Shown here: positions 25,365 to 39,352 of the stretch, one piece after another
Layout: every line of letters begins with the position of its first letter
How positions within the stretch are numbered: position 1 is the first letter of the stretch
Assembly (NCBI GenBank): GCA_036023115.1
Contig: JAYKKT010000080.1
Coordinates: 9,632,501 to 9,696,500, forward strand
Origin: Brasenia schreberi
Lineage: Eukaryota > Streptophyta > Magnoliopsida > Nymphaeales > Cabombaceae
DNA length: 64,000 bases
Reading direction: 5' to 3'
Notes under the pieces: model-generated
Seen by the model: only the letters and a program-made list of their open reading frames with translations
What the model was told of the DNA's origin: nothing
The model's database searches: none
Position numbers and translations under genes: made by a program

Positions 25365-26859
25365 TCGTAGGGCGGGACGAACTATGTACTATATAGATAC
25401 AGATACAACCGTTCAGTTAATTTTCCAAATTTCAGGTTTGGCTGGTGTCCTACCTTGAGTGGATCTGTCACTATAACTCAAACTTCTTCTCTACATTTAA
25501 GGGTTGGTAACCATAAAATATCATTTTTGCCTTTCTTTCCAAAGAACAATATGAGAAAATAAAACAATGACGTCTAAGAATCTATTTGTTGCCTACCGTT
25601 TTTAGTAAGACCTTGTTAATTTGGTGGGCTTGGTTGGAAAGACAGGACTTTGGTATTGACACATCAAGAATCTCTAAGGACTAATCGCGTTTGCTTGTCA
25701 CAAATTCACGGTTTTGGGGGTTAATATTGGTCGTCGCTCGTCTAATCTGCTTCATTAGTTTGAAATAGGGATGGCAATAAAGCCCGCCCTGAACCGGAAG
25801 TTGTTATTGGGCCTTGCCCTGCTACCCTGCACATCTTGGGGGTCAAACACAGCACTCGCTTTGGTATAACCCACCCACTCCACTTCAATATAAAAGTATT
25901 TTTGTACATAAAAGCTTATAACATATATTATGGTACAGAGTATTACTATTTGTACACTTCACTTTACTAAACATGCACTTTTTTCAAAATTATCTTTTTA
26001 TTTTTCTTTCTCTTAATTCTCTCACTACGGACACCCTTTTCTCATAAAAAGTTGTGTCTCCCGCACGTCACTCTTCAAACAGTGACGCACTCAACCCATC
26101 TACCTTCAACTAGTGACACGCTTTGTGCATGTCTATCATTTCAATATAACACACTTTAAGTGTTTCATCATTCATTATAACAAAGATGCACTCACAGCGT
26201 GTCACTCCTCAAATATTAGCGCGCCTTGAGCGAGTTTGCCCCTTAAGTAAAACACGACTTACACACATTTTATCATTGGATTTCCTTTCGTAAAAAAACA
26301 TTCGTTGTAACTAATGATTAGGGTTTGATTTTCTATTGATTTTTTGTGAGATGTATGTTTACATCTATCTAGATAGAGATTGAGAATAAAAGAAAAAAGT
26401 TCAAAGTAGATTGAGAGGTCTCATTTTAGGTGAATTTTTTTAGAAGTAAAAATTTAAATATATTTTTTAAAATACACTATTGATGAATAGTAGTTTTTGT
26501 CTATAAATACTACTTTCCAAAACTAAAAATCACATAACTCACAAGTTCTTTCTCAGTTGCTCTTACTATTTCTCTTGATCTTGCTCTTTCTCTTTTCTTC
26601 AATTTCACTCTCATTTCATTTTATTGTTTCATTTTCATTTGTGCAGCTCTTATTTCAACAACAGATAAAGACTACAGTCTATAGTCTTACAAAAGCATAT
26701 TTGGGTGTTCCTTTATTTTTTATCTCTAAATTCTCTATTTTCATATTATTGTCTTCTTAACTTTTAATTTTTAATTTATTTTGTTTATTTTATTAAGTTA
26801 ATTGCTTACTGTGGTGATGGTTCTTCTAACTCTAAAAATAAAGGAAAAGTTGTTTTGAA
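25365..26859. other. AT-rich spacer; possible hAT terminus near 25768
   Basis: TAGGGATGGCAATAAAGCCCGCCC at 25767 resembles the ends I associate with one plant hAT group. CTATAAATAC near 26500 could be a TATA box ahead of the transposase remnant that follows. The 67-codon hydrophobic frame 26557-26760 is a read through T-rich DNA. Confidence 0.35.
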
Positions 26860-28960
26860 CCTAAGTCACAGTTTTTATATTCCTTAAAAACCTATGATGC
26901 TAATGCCATTAAGTGAAGAAAATATGATAGATATAGGTAGCACAAGTGGTACTGATGTATCATTTGTATAGAAAATCATTTACCACCAGAAGTTTAACAA
27001 TACAACTCGCACATAAAGGATGCCCTTAAAAAGTTAAGTCATAGGGATCCAATTTATTTAAGATTCACTTTATAAAATTATATGATGAACAAGACATCAT
27101 GAATCAGGCAGTGTGCAATTACAATGATATACAATTTTAGGAGATTGTTATGGCATATTAAGAAATCATATTATGAACAAACATCCTGAAGTAATGAGTT
27201 TAGATGTTCATCAAACTTAATTTTTAACTAGGAAAGTTCATTTGCTAGTGAATCTGCTTTTATGAGGCTTTTCCACTATAACTCTACTTGAGACAGAGAA
27301 GACTTTAAACGTTTTGTTTCAATAAAACATCTTTCTTTTAATTTTGATCACAAACTTGGATTTGTTGATTACATACAAAATTCTCATAATCCTTTAGCTT
27401 CACTTATTTCTAAGCAATCAGGTAGTAGACATATTCATAAATTATATATATAAAAAAAAGAGTCTGATGCAACTTTTAGTTCATTTGATCATAGTGTGTC
27501 ACTATGTGCTGATATATGGACTTATAATTGGTAATTGCATGCATATGTGGGAGTTATTATTTATTAGATAGACAAGAGGTAGTCAATTCAAAAACATCTT
27601 CTTGCACTTCATTATTTTGATAAATCACATACTGCACAAAATATTTGTTATATGTTAAAATTGGTTTTCGAAGGGTATCAATTATCTTCTAAAAAAATCT
27701 CAATCTCACTTGATAATGTTGTTGCAAATACATGTGCTATAGTTAAGTTATAAAGAATGTGTCAACCTATTTTAGGCAATAAAGTTTTTCACATTCAGTG
27801 TACTTGTCATATACTTAACATGTGTGTATAAGGTAGTTTGAAGATTATATGATTTAAAATACAATATATTCGGTGTACTTGATAAAGTTTTTCTTTGGAG
27901 TCGTCCTAATGCTAGAAATGAATTCGTAAATTTTTATAAACAAAAGACCAATAAATTTTTAAATGACGTAGGATATCATTAGAATTGACATATCAAATAT
28001 TGTTTGTGACTATACTATATAGAGACTTATTAATAGAGTTTATGTACCTTAATTTTCTATAGTCAAATTTGTTTAAATTTAATTGAGATGTGTGTACATG
28101 TCTTTTACATCTCTTTTCTATTTTTAATAATGCTTCAAATGTATTATATGGTATTTACTATACTACTTATCATTTATTTATTTATCAAGATTTAAAAGTA
28201 GTTCATGCATTATCACAATTTCGTACCAACTCTTACTTATCTCATATTGTGTAGGAGATGACAAAAAAATAGTTAATTGTCATATAGATCTTTCTTTAAT
28301 TAGTTTACTTATTGTTTTATTTGATCTTATATTAAAATTAGTAGACTTAAAATTATTTAAATACTTATTAAAAGGATCTTTCATTAAACGACCTTAATGA
28401 TATCAACAATATAATTAATGATATAAGATTAAAAATTAATCAATTATTTATTGATTATAGTTCTGCACATAGTCATCTTGTTCCATGAGTAGAAGAACGG
28501 GGTGCAACCATCCTCGTCTCTTAGTTGTAAGTTTTTTAGTAATATTTTTGAAATTTAGACTTTGAAAGCAATCAAAATCTATGGGCTCATTTGAATTTGA
28601 GTTATATAATATTATTCATTATGAACTTCATAAATTTAAAGAAGATGAGGGTTGAGAGAAATTAGATGTTTTAAAATGGTGTGGAGAGCATCAACTTATC
28701 CAATTTTTATTGTTCGAGCCTTAATTATTATCGTAGAGTAAGTATTTAGTATAAATTTGGTAATATATTAGATGAACACTGCTCAACTTACAACCCGAGA
28801 CCTTAGAAACTCAAGCTTTTCTAGACGGTTGGACAAAAGCAATGAATCAAACATAGGAGGGTGAAGAAGTGTCAAAGACTATACTAGTGAAGGAGGAACT
28901 AGTATGAGTACTAGTAACACTCATGGCACGCAAGCATGTAGCAACAATGATGATTAAGTT
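26860..28960 (+). pseudogene. hAT transposase remnant (Ac-like / RICESLEEPER-like)
   Basis: In shifting frames the plus strand shows SFDHSVSLCADIWTYNW (27480), ISISLDNVVANTCAIVKL (27700), FHIQCTCHILNMCV and GSLKII (27790-27850), then a C-terminal hATC-like stretch KLDVLKW.GEHQLIQF (28660). These match the order of the hAT transposase: catalytic core with the D-W-T and D-N-A blocks, CxxH, and the dimerisation region. Stops and frameshifts are frequent, so no protein is made. It may belong with the terminus-like sequence near 25768 and the GAACC-rich DNA after it. Confidence 0.65.
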
Positions 28961-31165
28961 TGAAGTCAATCACTTTAAGTAAAAAAAAATTACCAAAAGG
29001 TAAGAGAACTGTGCGAGCTTTGATTCCTCCCTATCTAAGAGGATACATAATTCATAGGTAAGTGAGTTATAGTCAAGCCCATTATTTATTTTATTTTTAT
29101 TATTATATACATTACATCTTGTATGAATTTTTATACATATATTTTATTATATTATATTATAACTTAAGTTTAACATCTTATTATTTTATATATATAATGT
29201 AATACTTATATTATATAATACATTACATATATGATATATGTAATATGCTATATAACTACAATATAGTAATATATAGTAATATAATTACATTACTACATAG
29301 TGACTCTACATACATTTTGTATTGTAATATATCATGTATGCATAAATTAGTGAATATAATACTTATAAGTTATAACTTATAAGAAATTATATAATGCAAC
29401 TATACTCTTTTTAATGTAATATATGTATGTATAATGTAATACTTATAGTTATAAACTTATATAGTGATATAATTCATGGTCCTATATAGTCTTTAGTCTT
29501 AGTCTTTTACAATTTAAAATATTGGATCCAAGTCCAATTATATATACTTATGTAGTTGTATAACATAAGTATTAATTATATATAACTTATACATAATATA
29601 ATACTAATATTTGGATCCAAATCTGTTAAAAAATGAAACCAAAATATGATATGGATCTGAAATTGTCCTCAAATCAAATTTGAATCTGTCTAAAAACCAT
29701 ATCTTGATCCGAAATTGAATCAAAACCATGCAAAAACCGTATCCGAAATCACCCGAAATCATAATCAAAGGAGGATTTGGAACCACCCAAAACCAGAACC
29801 ATCATGAAATCAGATCTAGAACTGCCAAAACTGGAACTAGACATGGCCGATTCAAAAACGGAACCAAACATGCCCGCTAACCAGAACCGCCGGTTCTGGT
29901 TTTGAAACTGTAACAAAATCCAAACATGTCCCGGTCCGATTACGGTTTGTCTACTTGAAAAACTGGTCCAGAGTCAGAACCAAAACTGTTGTAAAAGTGG
30001 CGATTTGGGTTCCAGTTTGAACCTCCGAACTGGTTCCGGATTAAACCATCAATTCTTGTTCCAGTTCTAAATTAAATTGTTGGTTCTGCCATGTTGCCAG
30101 GCGCCATGGGCTGCCCACAAACAGCCGAGTCAGCTGTCCTATTTATCCAATGAGTGTTTGGCTGTCCTAATCCCATATAAGCATGGAGCGACAATGATGA
30201 TTAAGTTTAGAATCAATTATTTTAAGTAAGGGGTTTCTACCAAAACATAAGAGAACTAGGTGGGTTTTGATTCCTCTTCCCCAAGAGGATATGTAGGAGG
30301 CATACTTCATACATAAGTGAATTATGGTCAAGCCCATTATTTTTTATTTTTATTATATATATTACATCTTATATGAATTTTTATACATATATTGTATTAT
30401 ATTTTATAATAATATAACTTAAGTTCAACATCTTAATATTTTGTATATATAATGCAATACTTATATAGTTATATTACATAATACATTACATATAACATGT
30501 AATACTTACATAGTTACGTTATGTTATATATATATACTATTACATAGTTACATTACTACATAGTCTACATATATTTTATAATGTAATATATTATGTATAT
30601 ATAAATTAGTTAATGAATGTAATACTTATAACTTATAAGAACTTATATAATGTAACTATACCCTTTTTAAAAATAATATATGTATGTATAATGCAATACA
30701 TTATAAATTAATACTTATAGTTATAAACTTATATAGTCTTATATAACTTATATTCGTATATAGTTTAAATTGTTTAATAGTTACATAACTAAGTCGGATC
30801 TAGATTCAAAACTATCCAAAAATCATACTCGAAATCGTTCCTAAGCCATCCAAAAACCGAATTCGAAACCGTCCTGAAACCATATTCAAAACCATAAAAA
30901 CCGGATACGGACGAAACCACCCCAAAATTGGATTCAAAACTATAAAAACCAGATCCAAAACCATCCAGAAGCGGATCCAGATCTAGAACTGTCAAACACG
31001 GAATTAGAACCAGAACCGTCTGCTGGATGGTTCAGTTACAGTTCCCAAAACTGAAACTGTGAGTTCTGGTTTATTCAAAACCAGACATGTCTAACCGCGA
31101 CCATCCACTGGACGGTTCGGTTATGGTTTGTAGTTCCAAGTAACCCGAAACTGGACATGTCTACC
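28945..31165. repeat. Direct duplication, unit about 1.2 kb, AT-rich then GAACC/GGTTC-rich
   Basis: The block starting ACAATGATGATTAAGTTT at 28948 returns at 30191 in the same orientation, followed in both copies by GAGAACT, TTTGATTCCTC, AGAGGATA, TCAAGCCCATTATT, a 500-base TA-rich tract, and then a segment dense in AACCGGAACC-like words (29600-30080 and 30780-31165). The second copy is shorter in the last part. ACATGTCTA/TAGACATG words sit inside the dense segments. The layout suggests duplicated subterminal DNA of the preceding hAT. Confidence 0.7.
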
Positions 31166-32139
31166 CTATAGTATTCCATAGGATTAAATTAGAAGTCATT
31201 ACATGTATGAATATACATTTTTATTTATAATATATACATATGTATCTAACATATACTTTTAATATATATACTTATACTTTTAATATATATACTTATACAT
31301 GATTTATGTATTTAAAAATGTATGAAGGATAATGTTATTATTCTAATGCATCCAAACAGTAATGGCCAAATGCGAATGGACAGTATCAATGGTTGATAAG
31401 ATTCAATCTCTCTCTATGTATATATAGTGTGAGAGAGAGAGAGAGAGGGGGAGAGCATATAGGTGGTATGGGCAGGTAGAGATTGCTATCGAGGATCCTG
31501 AGAAATGGAAGCTGACCCCATCTCAAGAAGCTTGGCGGCCTCATTCCGTGGGCAAGGCTGCCTTCTATTGCACTACTCTCAGGGCCTGTATATGTCACGG
31601 AACTTCAAAGAACTTGTCATGGAACTTTAACAGAACTCGTGCCTGAAATTCCATAAACCGGAACACTGAGCTCCATTACATGTTCCTTGATTTTCTAGGG
31701 AAATGGGTTTCCCATTTGCATTATTCGAACACCCCAAATGCTTCTTTATCTAATTAAGTTCCTCGACTTAAACAGGCCCTAACCAAGAACACTAGCCTGT
31801 AATACTTCCATCCTGTTGAGAAACTTATATCACATGCTTATTAAGTTATTTATCGGTTCAAGAGAAAGTACATGTTTGAAGGATAAACCTCCATATTCGT
31901 ATCATTGATCTGCTTGTATATCACCTTTTCGGGTTTCCCCTGCATTTCTATGAAGGAACATTAACTGAAGAAATTAAGAACCCTTCAAATATTTCATAAG
32001 AGAGGCAAGTTCTATGTAATCCTAGAGATCTAAAGTGAGTTGAATATATGTCAAGTTTGCAAATCTACCCACCGTGTTGCTTTTAGGGTTAATATTGGGA
32101 GTTGCTCAAGATAATGTTGACCTAAATTTAAAACATAAG
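31166..32139. other. Spacer with a GA microsatellite
   Basis: A (GA) run lies at about 31430-31447. No gene or domain was recognised. Confidence 0.5.
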
Positions 32140-32260
32140 GATTGCACTCAGAGCCATAACTGACCTGACAAGGCTCTAGACCGTGACCTTGGCCACGAGT
32201 TCAACTCTCTGGGTGTACATACCCTGCTTCGGCCTCCCCTAAACAAAAGAAGAAAAAAAA
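32140..32260 (+). mobile_element. tRNA-derived SINE-like copy
   Basis: A B-box-like CGAGTTCAACTCT (32195-32207) follows an A-box-like stretch about 40 bases earlier. The copy ends GGTGTACATACCCTGCTTCG, GCCTCCCC and an A-rich tail at 32243-32260. Its end resembles that of the copy at 25258-25364. Confidence 0.45.
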
Positions 32261-32368
32261 CGAATTATCTGTACACTAAAATATCCCAATGAAGTGTTAA
32301 GAAGTCTTTATGTTACATTCTCTTTCTGACAGTTACATGGTTAAAGATAGATCGTTTCATAAATTGAG

Positions 32369-32460
32369 ACAACATCAACAACTTAGTTTTTTCCCATATT
32401 AGATGGGGTCCACTACATGGACTCTTTGTTTGCATTCGCTATCTTAGTGAGTACAATTTG
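32369..32460 (-). mobile_element. Short RTE LINE 3'-end fragment
   Basis: CAACATCAACAACTTAGTTT, TTCCCATATTAGATGGGGTC and CTACATGGACTCTTT match the antisense of the RTE 3' end (CAACAACAAC, TAAGCC..TTCCCATAC, GGGGTCGGCTACATGGATTC) with scattered changes. It is a strongly 5'-truncated insertion. Confidence 0.75.
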
Positions 32461-33967
32461 AACAAAATCTGAAAAATAAAGGGAAAAACTAGACCAGAAA
32501 TGGAGTCCATTATCTATAAATATTGTTTAATCCATCCTAAACAGTTTCATGGTCTAACTTGTTGCCTTGACCTAGGCAATGATGGTTAGAAGCATGGAAG
32601 AAATTTTAGGTGATACATTGAGAATAGGTATCATTTTATTTTGAGTTTACAAGGTACAATATGACCCATGTAATGCGATCGAGAAAAGTCAATGCTCACA
32701 TTGTTTTGAGCTTGAGCATTTTGGAGTCTTAATATTGTACTCATACGAGTGTAATGAGGTATACATAGAGTGATATATATAGTACTATTGATTTATTTTG
32801 TGAGATTCTAGTAGTCAGTTGCATCCTGCTCGACATACTTCAGCTAGGCAATGTGATACATCATTGTACATACAGATAAATGAATAATTGTATTTCTATT
32901 AGAGGTCTTTCAATTTTGTTTTCCTATACTAATTGTTCTCTACATAATTTCTTATATCAGTGTATGAGTGCAATATGTGAGATACCTGTAACAACTTCAA
33001 TACATTCAAAGCTTGTGTCACGGTCATTAGTGAGTGATCCTATATTACGAGGCCTCATAAAGACGTATGAGTAATGCAACGAACGAATCCATCGGTTGAC
33101 ACTTGAAAATGACGATCGGTGACATTTTTTGCTTGGGTTGTATTTGGACTTTATTGTGTAAATTTGAAACATTAATATGTAAATGATGATCGTAATGAAA
33201 GACATTGGGTTTTCTGATACATACATGATTGCAATGAAATGTCATACTCTATCAATCAACATAATACATGATATCCATTCAAATCCCAAAATCGTGAAAT
33301 GATATATATAAATGGATAATAGTTAACACTGTGATCGTCCTCAATATCGTATATAACATTTTCTCCTAGTCCTCTCAATTGTATATACAAGTTAATACAT
33401 TCTTGCCCAACACTTTCATCTTGATCATGTTATTATGTTGGAAAGATAGGAAGCATTGAAAAGCCATCAGCCATGTACATTTGCAAAAAAGTATAAACAA
33501 AATAGAGGATTAATATTTACTTAAATTTATGAAATGTCATTATAATGTAATAAAATATTATGCTCACCATTAAAAAATATCATGTAACATATCATAACAC
33601 ATGTACCACACATCCCTCATAACAGATTGTTGAGTATTTGACACTAATAACAGAAATATCATCGACCCTATCATAGAGAGGAGTATCAATACTATGTTTT
33701 GTTGAGTAGTGAAAACTAAACCCATATCTGGCATTATCATCCAATACTGACTAGGGCATGACTCATCTCTTATGTATGCAATACATCGAATAATAACATC
33801 AACACCACCATCCTCTACGAAAACCTATGCATATATGCAACGCATACATGTTACCTCCTTCAAGGACTCTCTAAGAGCTTTACATCATCACTCATCTCCT
33901 TGTCTTGTAAGTACACCAATGGTTTTGTACCTATAATTTTCATCTCCAATAATATTTACCTAAGCAT
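32461..33967. other. Unresolved, perhaps the rest of the MULE-like element
   Basis: Overlapping short frames exist on both strands (32880-33245), without a recognised motif. TACATACATG-like words repeat. No terminal repeats were found. Confidence 0.3.
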
Positions 33968-34790
33968 TCATGAAGATGCCCATAAATCTTGATATTGCCG
34001 TCTCATAAGTCGATTCAAAGTCAAGTTGCTTGAAAATATTTTTCTCAATGGTAGAGAAAGGATCACAACTCCTTGAAGAGATCGACCCATCTTAGGAGAG
34101 GTATCATCAACCATGTGTACGCCCATGTCTTCCTTTGCGCGAGGCAATCTTAAGTGCATGTTCCCAAGTAGACAAGTCTCGCCTGATAGATTGGTTAGAT
34201 GGTGTTCCTTTAGGATGACAAATTGATGGTTCATGTAGGATAGTGTGATCATGACTCGTGTTGATCCAATATTTATTTCAATTTGCAATGACTTTATATG
34301 AGGTCTTTTGTTACACCGTACTGAGAGCTTTAATCTCCTTGCAAAAACATGTCCCTCGAGATACAATCCTAAAGGATGGTTATATATCTCATTTACTATG
34401 TGCAAATTAAAGTATCCATTGCCTCCACCCTCTTTCTTAATAAGTAAGTGCAACCGGCCTTTTTAGTACCCGTCCACCTATTACTTTCAACATCAACACC
34501 ACAATTTAGCCTATACTTGCTACTTCTTTTGTATGCAAGTCATACCTTACTTATTATGCCTTTTCTCTTGAACGACTAATAAGCATAACAATGTTATAAT
34601 TCCTCTCAACTAGTATTACATAGTCAATAAGCTCATTATGACTACTAAACATATCATCAATCACAAACACAAGGGAATAATCTAGCCTATCACCCTCACA
34701 ATCAACAAATTCATCCTCTACCTCTTCTGCCAACTAGTTAACAAATACATTGCTCGGTATACTGAAACTACTATCATAATCCTTAGTCAT
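33968..34790 (-). pseudogene. MULE transposase N-terminal (FAR1-like) remnant
   Basis: Minus-strand frames read CTYLL, then GYFNLHIVNEIYNHPLGL and YLEGHVFARRLK, resembling the W.L.V...HNH.....LEGH.FA.RL block of FAR1-type Mutator transposases. Upstream, VFVIDDMFSSHNELIDYV and YNIVMLISRSREK fit the region that precedes it in such proteins. The catalytic DDE part was not recognised. The 161-residue frame 33968-34453 is the longest piece and leaves the family pattern after about residue 55, so a frameshift is likely. Confidence 0.45.
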
Positions 34791-36529
34791 TGTATGATAA
34801 ATACGTTGATCCGTCAGCATCTTCTCTTAATTGCTTCTATCATAAGTGCTTTCGTTCGAATTGTTTGTCATTCTACAATAAAAACATGGATATCAAATAT
34901 CATAACAAAAACTATTCGGTTAAAGGAGACACAAGACATGCACGTCTCTATCTTCAAGGGAGATGCGATCCAGGGGCATTTATCCATGAGGAAGGATGTG
35001 ACTTTATTGTGTTTCCCTCTACGGTTTCGGCCACCCCTCCAATTTTGCCTAACATTAGGAATCATCTTCAAATGTTTTAAAAACCAAAAGATTTCAAGCA
35101 AAGCAACGAAAATATAATGATCTTAGTAAAAGCAAACCTTCCAAATTCAAGAAAATTTGAGAAAATGGGCAGATCGATTGTCTCTTCGATTTTTTCTTGG
35201 TTCATCGTGTTTGTTCATTCGTTTACTTCCAACTAGATTCGTAAGTAACTAATCGAAGTTGGTTAGTTGTAAATAACGATATAGCACTTATCAATCCATG
35301 AAAATCGGACGGAAAAAGGTTGGCAAAGGAAGAGGGAAAGATCACTGGATTTTAGTGTGGAGAGGAGAGAAGATTTTGTAGGGATATTTTGGGTATTTAT
35401 GAAAATTAGGGTGTGTGAGAGAGTTATGCTTTAACGTACTTTTCTTTGAGATTCTTTGGACATAGATTTTATCAACTTCCTTAGTTGAAGATCTTTTAGC
35501 TCCTTTCAGATCTTTAGCATTTTCTCCTTCAACATATTCATTCTCTGTCAAATCTCATAGGTTTTGTCAAATTAAAAGCATATGCATCTAGATGGAAAAA
35601 ATTAATAATTTTTCCTAATAAAAAAGGGACAAGAGACTATGAGAGAGTTAACATGTTCAGATCATTTCTCATATTAAGTCATCTCAAAAGATCTCTTGTT
35701 CAACAATGACCAACTCCACGTGCTTAAATCAAACTTCGCACAAACTTTTGGCTATGCAGGACCTCAATTCATGATACAATCACATGAAAATAAGGGCCCA
35801 TCTCGTGTGTTACCAAATCGCTTGGTTGGCTAAACCTGAAATTCCTGTACACTTGGTCAATGGTGAGTATCAAAGGGCCCAGCTTGTTGACTCCTGGATA
35901 GGAAAGGTATAAGTCTTGGTTTTGCTAAGGATCTAGTTTAAGGTTTGTTGGACTACGTTTGAAATAAGGCTTGACTGATTAGGTAAAAGAGATTAACTTG
36001 GTCGAGGTTGTGACTAGGGTTATTTAGGACGGGTTGGGGTAAAGTGTGAGTATGATGTCGACTTAGTAAAAGACTAACGTGTAACTGAAGTTCAGGCGCA
36101 AAAGATTGCATTATGGCTTGATTCAGGAGTAAACCCAGGAGGTTGAATTTGGGTAGGTTGCTTAGTTAGACAACTAAGGCCAACTAGTTGTGGGGTATGA
36201 TGTTTAGAGTGAGTTAAGTTTGAAGGATCAAGGTCTGGATTGGTAATCCAGAGTTAGGTCCTTGAGAATAATAAAATCAAAGGGTTGTTGGCTGGCTAAG
36301 ATAGTTGGGCACAAGTTATGTATTAATGTAGGTAGGTCAGTTTTGGAGTGAGTGAAGCTAATAGGTACACTTGGAACCAGGTGGAAATTTGGAGGGTCAA
36401 ACAACAGCAGTTGGTTCTAGGTCATGGGTTAGTAAGTGGTTGGCAAGGTGTTAGCAAAGTGAATATGCAACGCAAACATGGAATGAACAAGAAACTTGAA
36501 ATATGAAACTCGACAAATTTATGTGGTAG
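34791..36529. other. No recognised gene
   Basis: Short frames at 34790-35117 are antisense to each other and lack motifs, as does the 69-codon minus frame at 35342-35551. From about 35840 to 36480 the plus strand is G- and T-rich (many GGTT, TAGG words). Confidence 0.4.
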
Positions 36530-39352
36530 ACTTTACAAGAGACAAAGTGGGTTGGAGAAAAAGCAAAGGAGATTGAGGTTGAAGAAAAGGTTGGTACTCA
36601 AGTAAGGCTCAAAACGGAGTTGGTATTATCATAAATAAAGATTTCAAGGATAGTATAGTAGATAAACAATGATATGGTAACCGAATCATGACGTTGAAAT
36701 TAGTGTTATGAGCAAAGGTTTTGAATATAGTTTGTGCTTATGCACCCCAACTAGGACTAGAAGATAGTATAAAGATGGTTGTTTGGGAAGGGTTAAATAA
36801 GGTGATTCAAAGAATTCCACAAAGGGAGATGATTTGTTTAGGAGGAGAGAGGGTAAAGACACATTAGGATATCAAGGTATTCATGAAAACTTTGGTTTTG
36901 GGGATATAAATGAAGAAGGTAGGGAAATTTTAAATTTTGCTATGACATTTGATCTCTTCATAGTCAATACAGATTGACTTTGCTTTTGGAAACAAGATGA
37001 ACATGGAAACAAGCCGGTAAAGACACATTAGGATATCAAGGTATTCATGGAAACTTTGGTTTTGGAAACAAGATAAACATTTAATTACTTACAAAAGTGG
37101 CTTATCACAAATACAAATTGATTACTTTATTTGTAGAAAAAAAGAGAGCATGTTCTAAAGATTGTAAGGTAATTCCAAGAGAGCTTAACCACACAACATC
37201 GACTTTTAGTTATGGATTTACAAACAAAAAATGGACAAAGAAGAAAAGAGTGCATCGAGCTATTCAGACTAAATGGTTGAACCTCAAAAGTGAGAAAGAA
37301 GATATATTAAACATAAAGTCCTTCAAGGAGATGCTTGGATTTATGTTGGTACACCTTGTGATATGTGGAACAATATGGCTATACATATTAGGAAAGTGAC
37401 AAAAGATGTGTTAGGTGAATCTAAGGGAGGTGCACCGGCACAAAAAGAAGCTTGGTGGTGGAGTGAAGTAGTGCAAAATAAAATCAAGGCAAAGAGAGCA
37501 TGTTACAAATTACATTATACTAAGAAAACTAGTGAAACTTTAGAGACTTATAAGAAAGTAAAAAAGGAAGCAAAAAAGACCGTCAGTAAAACAAAAGCAA
37601 AAATTTGGGAGGATTTATATAAAAAACTCAACTCAAATGAGGGTAAAAGATATATTTTTAGGATAGCTATGGATATAGATAAGAAAACTAAAGATCTTAA
37701 TTCTGTTAGATACATCAAAGACGAGGATGAAAAAATTCTAGTGGCAAATAACGATATAAAAAATAGATGAAAAACTATTTTTATAAGTTTTTTAATGAAA
37801 ATAAAATGTTAGTATTAGCTTAGGAGAGTTAGCCAAATCAGAAAAGTATATAAACCACAATTTCTACCGACGTGTTCAAAAGAATCAACTCATAGAGGTT
37901 CTTACACATATGAAGGCTGTAAATCGGTAGGACCAACTAATATTCCTATAGAAAGTTTTCAAAATCTTAAGAGAAACAGGAATCACTTGGCTCACAAGAC
38001 TATTTAATGAAATATGAAGAAACTAAAAGATGCCTAAGGAATGGAGTGCGAGTACACTTATACCTATACATAAGAATAAGGGAGACATTAAGAAGTGTGC
38101 GAATTATTGGGGAATCAAGTTAATGAGCCATACTATGAAATTGTGGGAAAGAATTATCACACGTAGGTTAAGACAAGTATCGAGTAAAACAAAAAACTAA
38201 TTTGGATTCATGCTAGGCAGATCTAGTGTTGAAGCGAATCACCTTTTGAGACGTCTTATGAAATATTTTAGAGCAAAAAAGAAAGACCTTCGCATGATAT
38301 TTATTGATCTAGAAAAGGCTTAGGATAGGGTGTCGAGAGAGGTTCTTTGGAGAACCTTGGAAAAAAAAGATATTCCATTGACTTATATAAACCTTATAAG
38401 AGACATGTACGATGGTGTGAAAACATGTGTGAGGACTCATGAAGTTATGACAGACTTCTTTGAAGTTAATATTGGTTTACATGAAGGATCAACTTTAAGT
38501 CCATACTTATTTATAATGGTGATTGATGAGTTAACAAAACATATTTAAGATGAAGCACCTTGGTGTATGTTATTTGCAGATGACATTGTGTTAGTGGAGA
38601 AGTCTAAGAAAAAAGTTAATAGAAAATTGGAACTATGGAGAGAAACATTAGAAAGTAAAGGCTTCCTACTTAGAAAAAAAAATGCAAAATATATGGAATA
38701 TAAGTTTGATCATTTGGTTACTTCAGAGGACATAAAAATTAAAATTGGCATACATTGCATCCCTCAAAGGAAAATTTTAAATACCTAGGGTTAGCTTTTC
38801 AGAGTAATGGAAGAATTGATGGAGATGTTATGCATAAAATTAATTCTAGTTGGTTAAAATGGAGAAGAACATATAAAGTTAAAAGGTAAATGTTATAGAG
38901 CAACAATTAGACCTACTATGTTTTATGGTTTTGAGTGTTGGGCAGTTAATCATCAACATGTACAAAAGATGTCTCTGACAGAAATAAAGATGTTGAGATA
39001 TATGAATGATCATACAAGAAAAGACCGTATACATAATGAGGTTATTAGAAATAAATTATGTGTGGCACCAATAGAGGATAAAATGAGAGAATATCGTTTA
39101 AGGTGATTTATACATATAGAAAGAAGATCAAAAGAAGAACCTATAAGAATGTATGAAAAACTAGATTTTTAAATTATTAAAAGAGGTAGAGGACGACCAC
39201 AAAAGTGTTGGAAAGAAACAATAAAGAATGATCTAGCTTATTGTGAGTTAACTGCTAACGTGACACATGATAGGGCTTTGTGGAAACAAAGAATCCATGT
39301 AGCCGACCCCGTCTAGTATGGAAAAAGGCTTAGGTGTTGTTGTTGTTGTTGT
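36530..39352 (+). mobile_element. RTE-type LINE, 5'-truncated, copy 3
   Basis: It starts inside the endonuclease leader (ACAAGAGACAAAGTGGGTTG), then an endonuclease remnant with an internal repeat, the linker (37363-37770: KEAWWWSEVVQNKIKAKRAC), reverse transcriptase with an intact FADDIVLVEKSK at about 38570, the C-terminal region, and (TTG)n at 39333-39352. Stops break the ORF (for example TAGATGA at 37766 and TAG at 38321). GTAGACTTT at 36526-36534 and at 39351-39359 is a likely target duplication. ATTAGGATATCAAGGTATTC occurs at about 36863 and 37028, marking a local duplication of about 165 bases. Confidence 0.9.

Noticed and set aside
26557..26760. 67-codon hydrophobic frame as a membrane protein
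   Set aside because: T-rich DNA produces Leu/Phe/Ser runs in this frame; no conserved pattern was seen.
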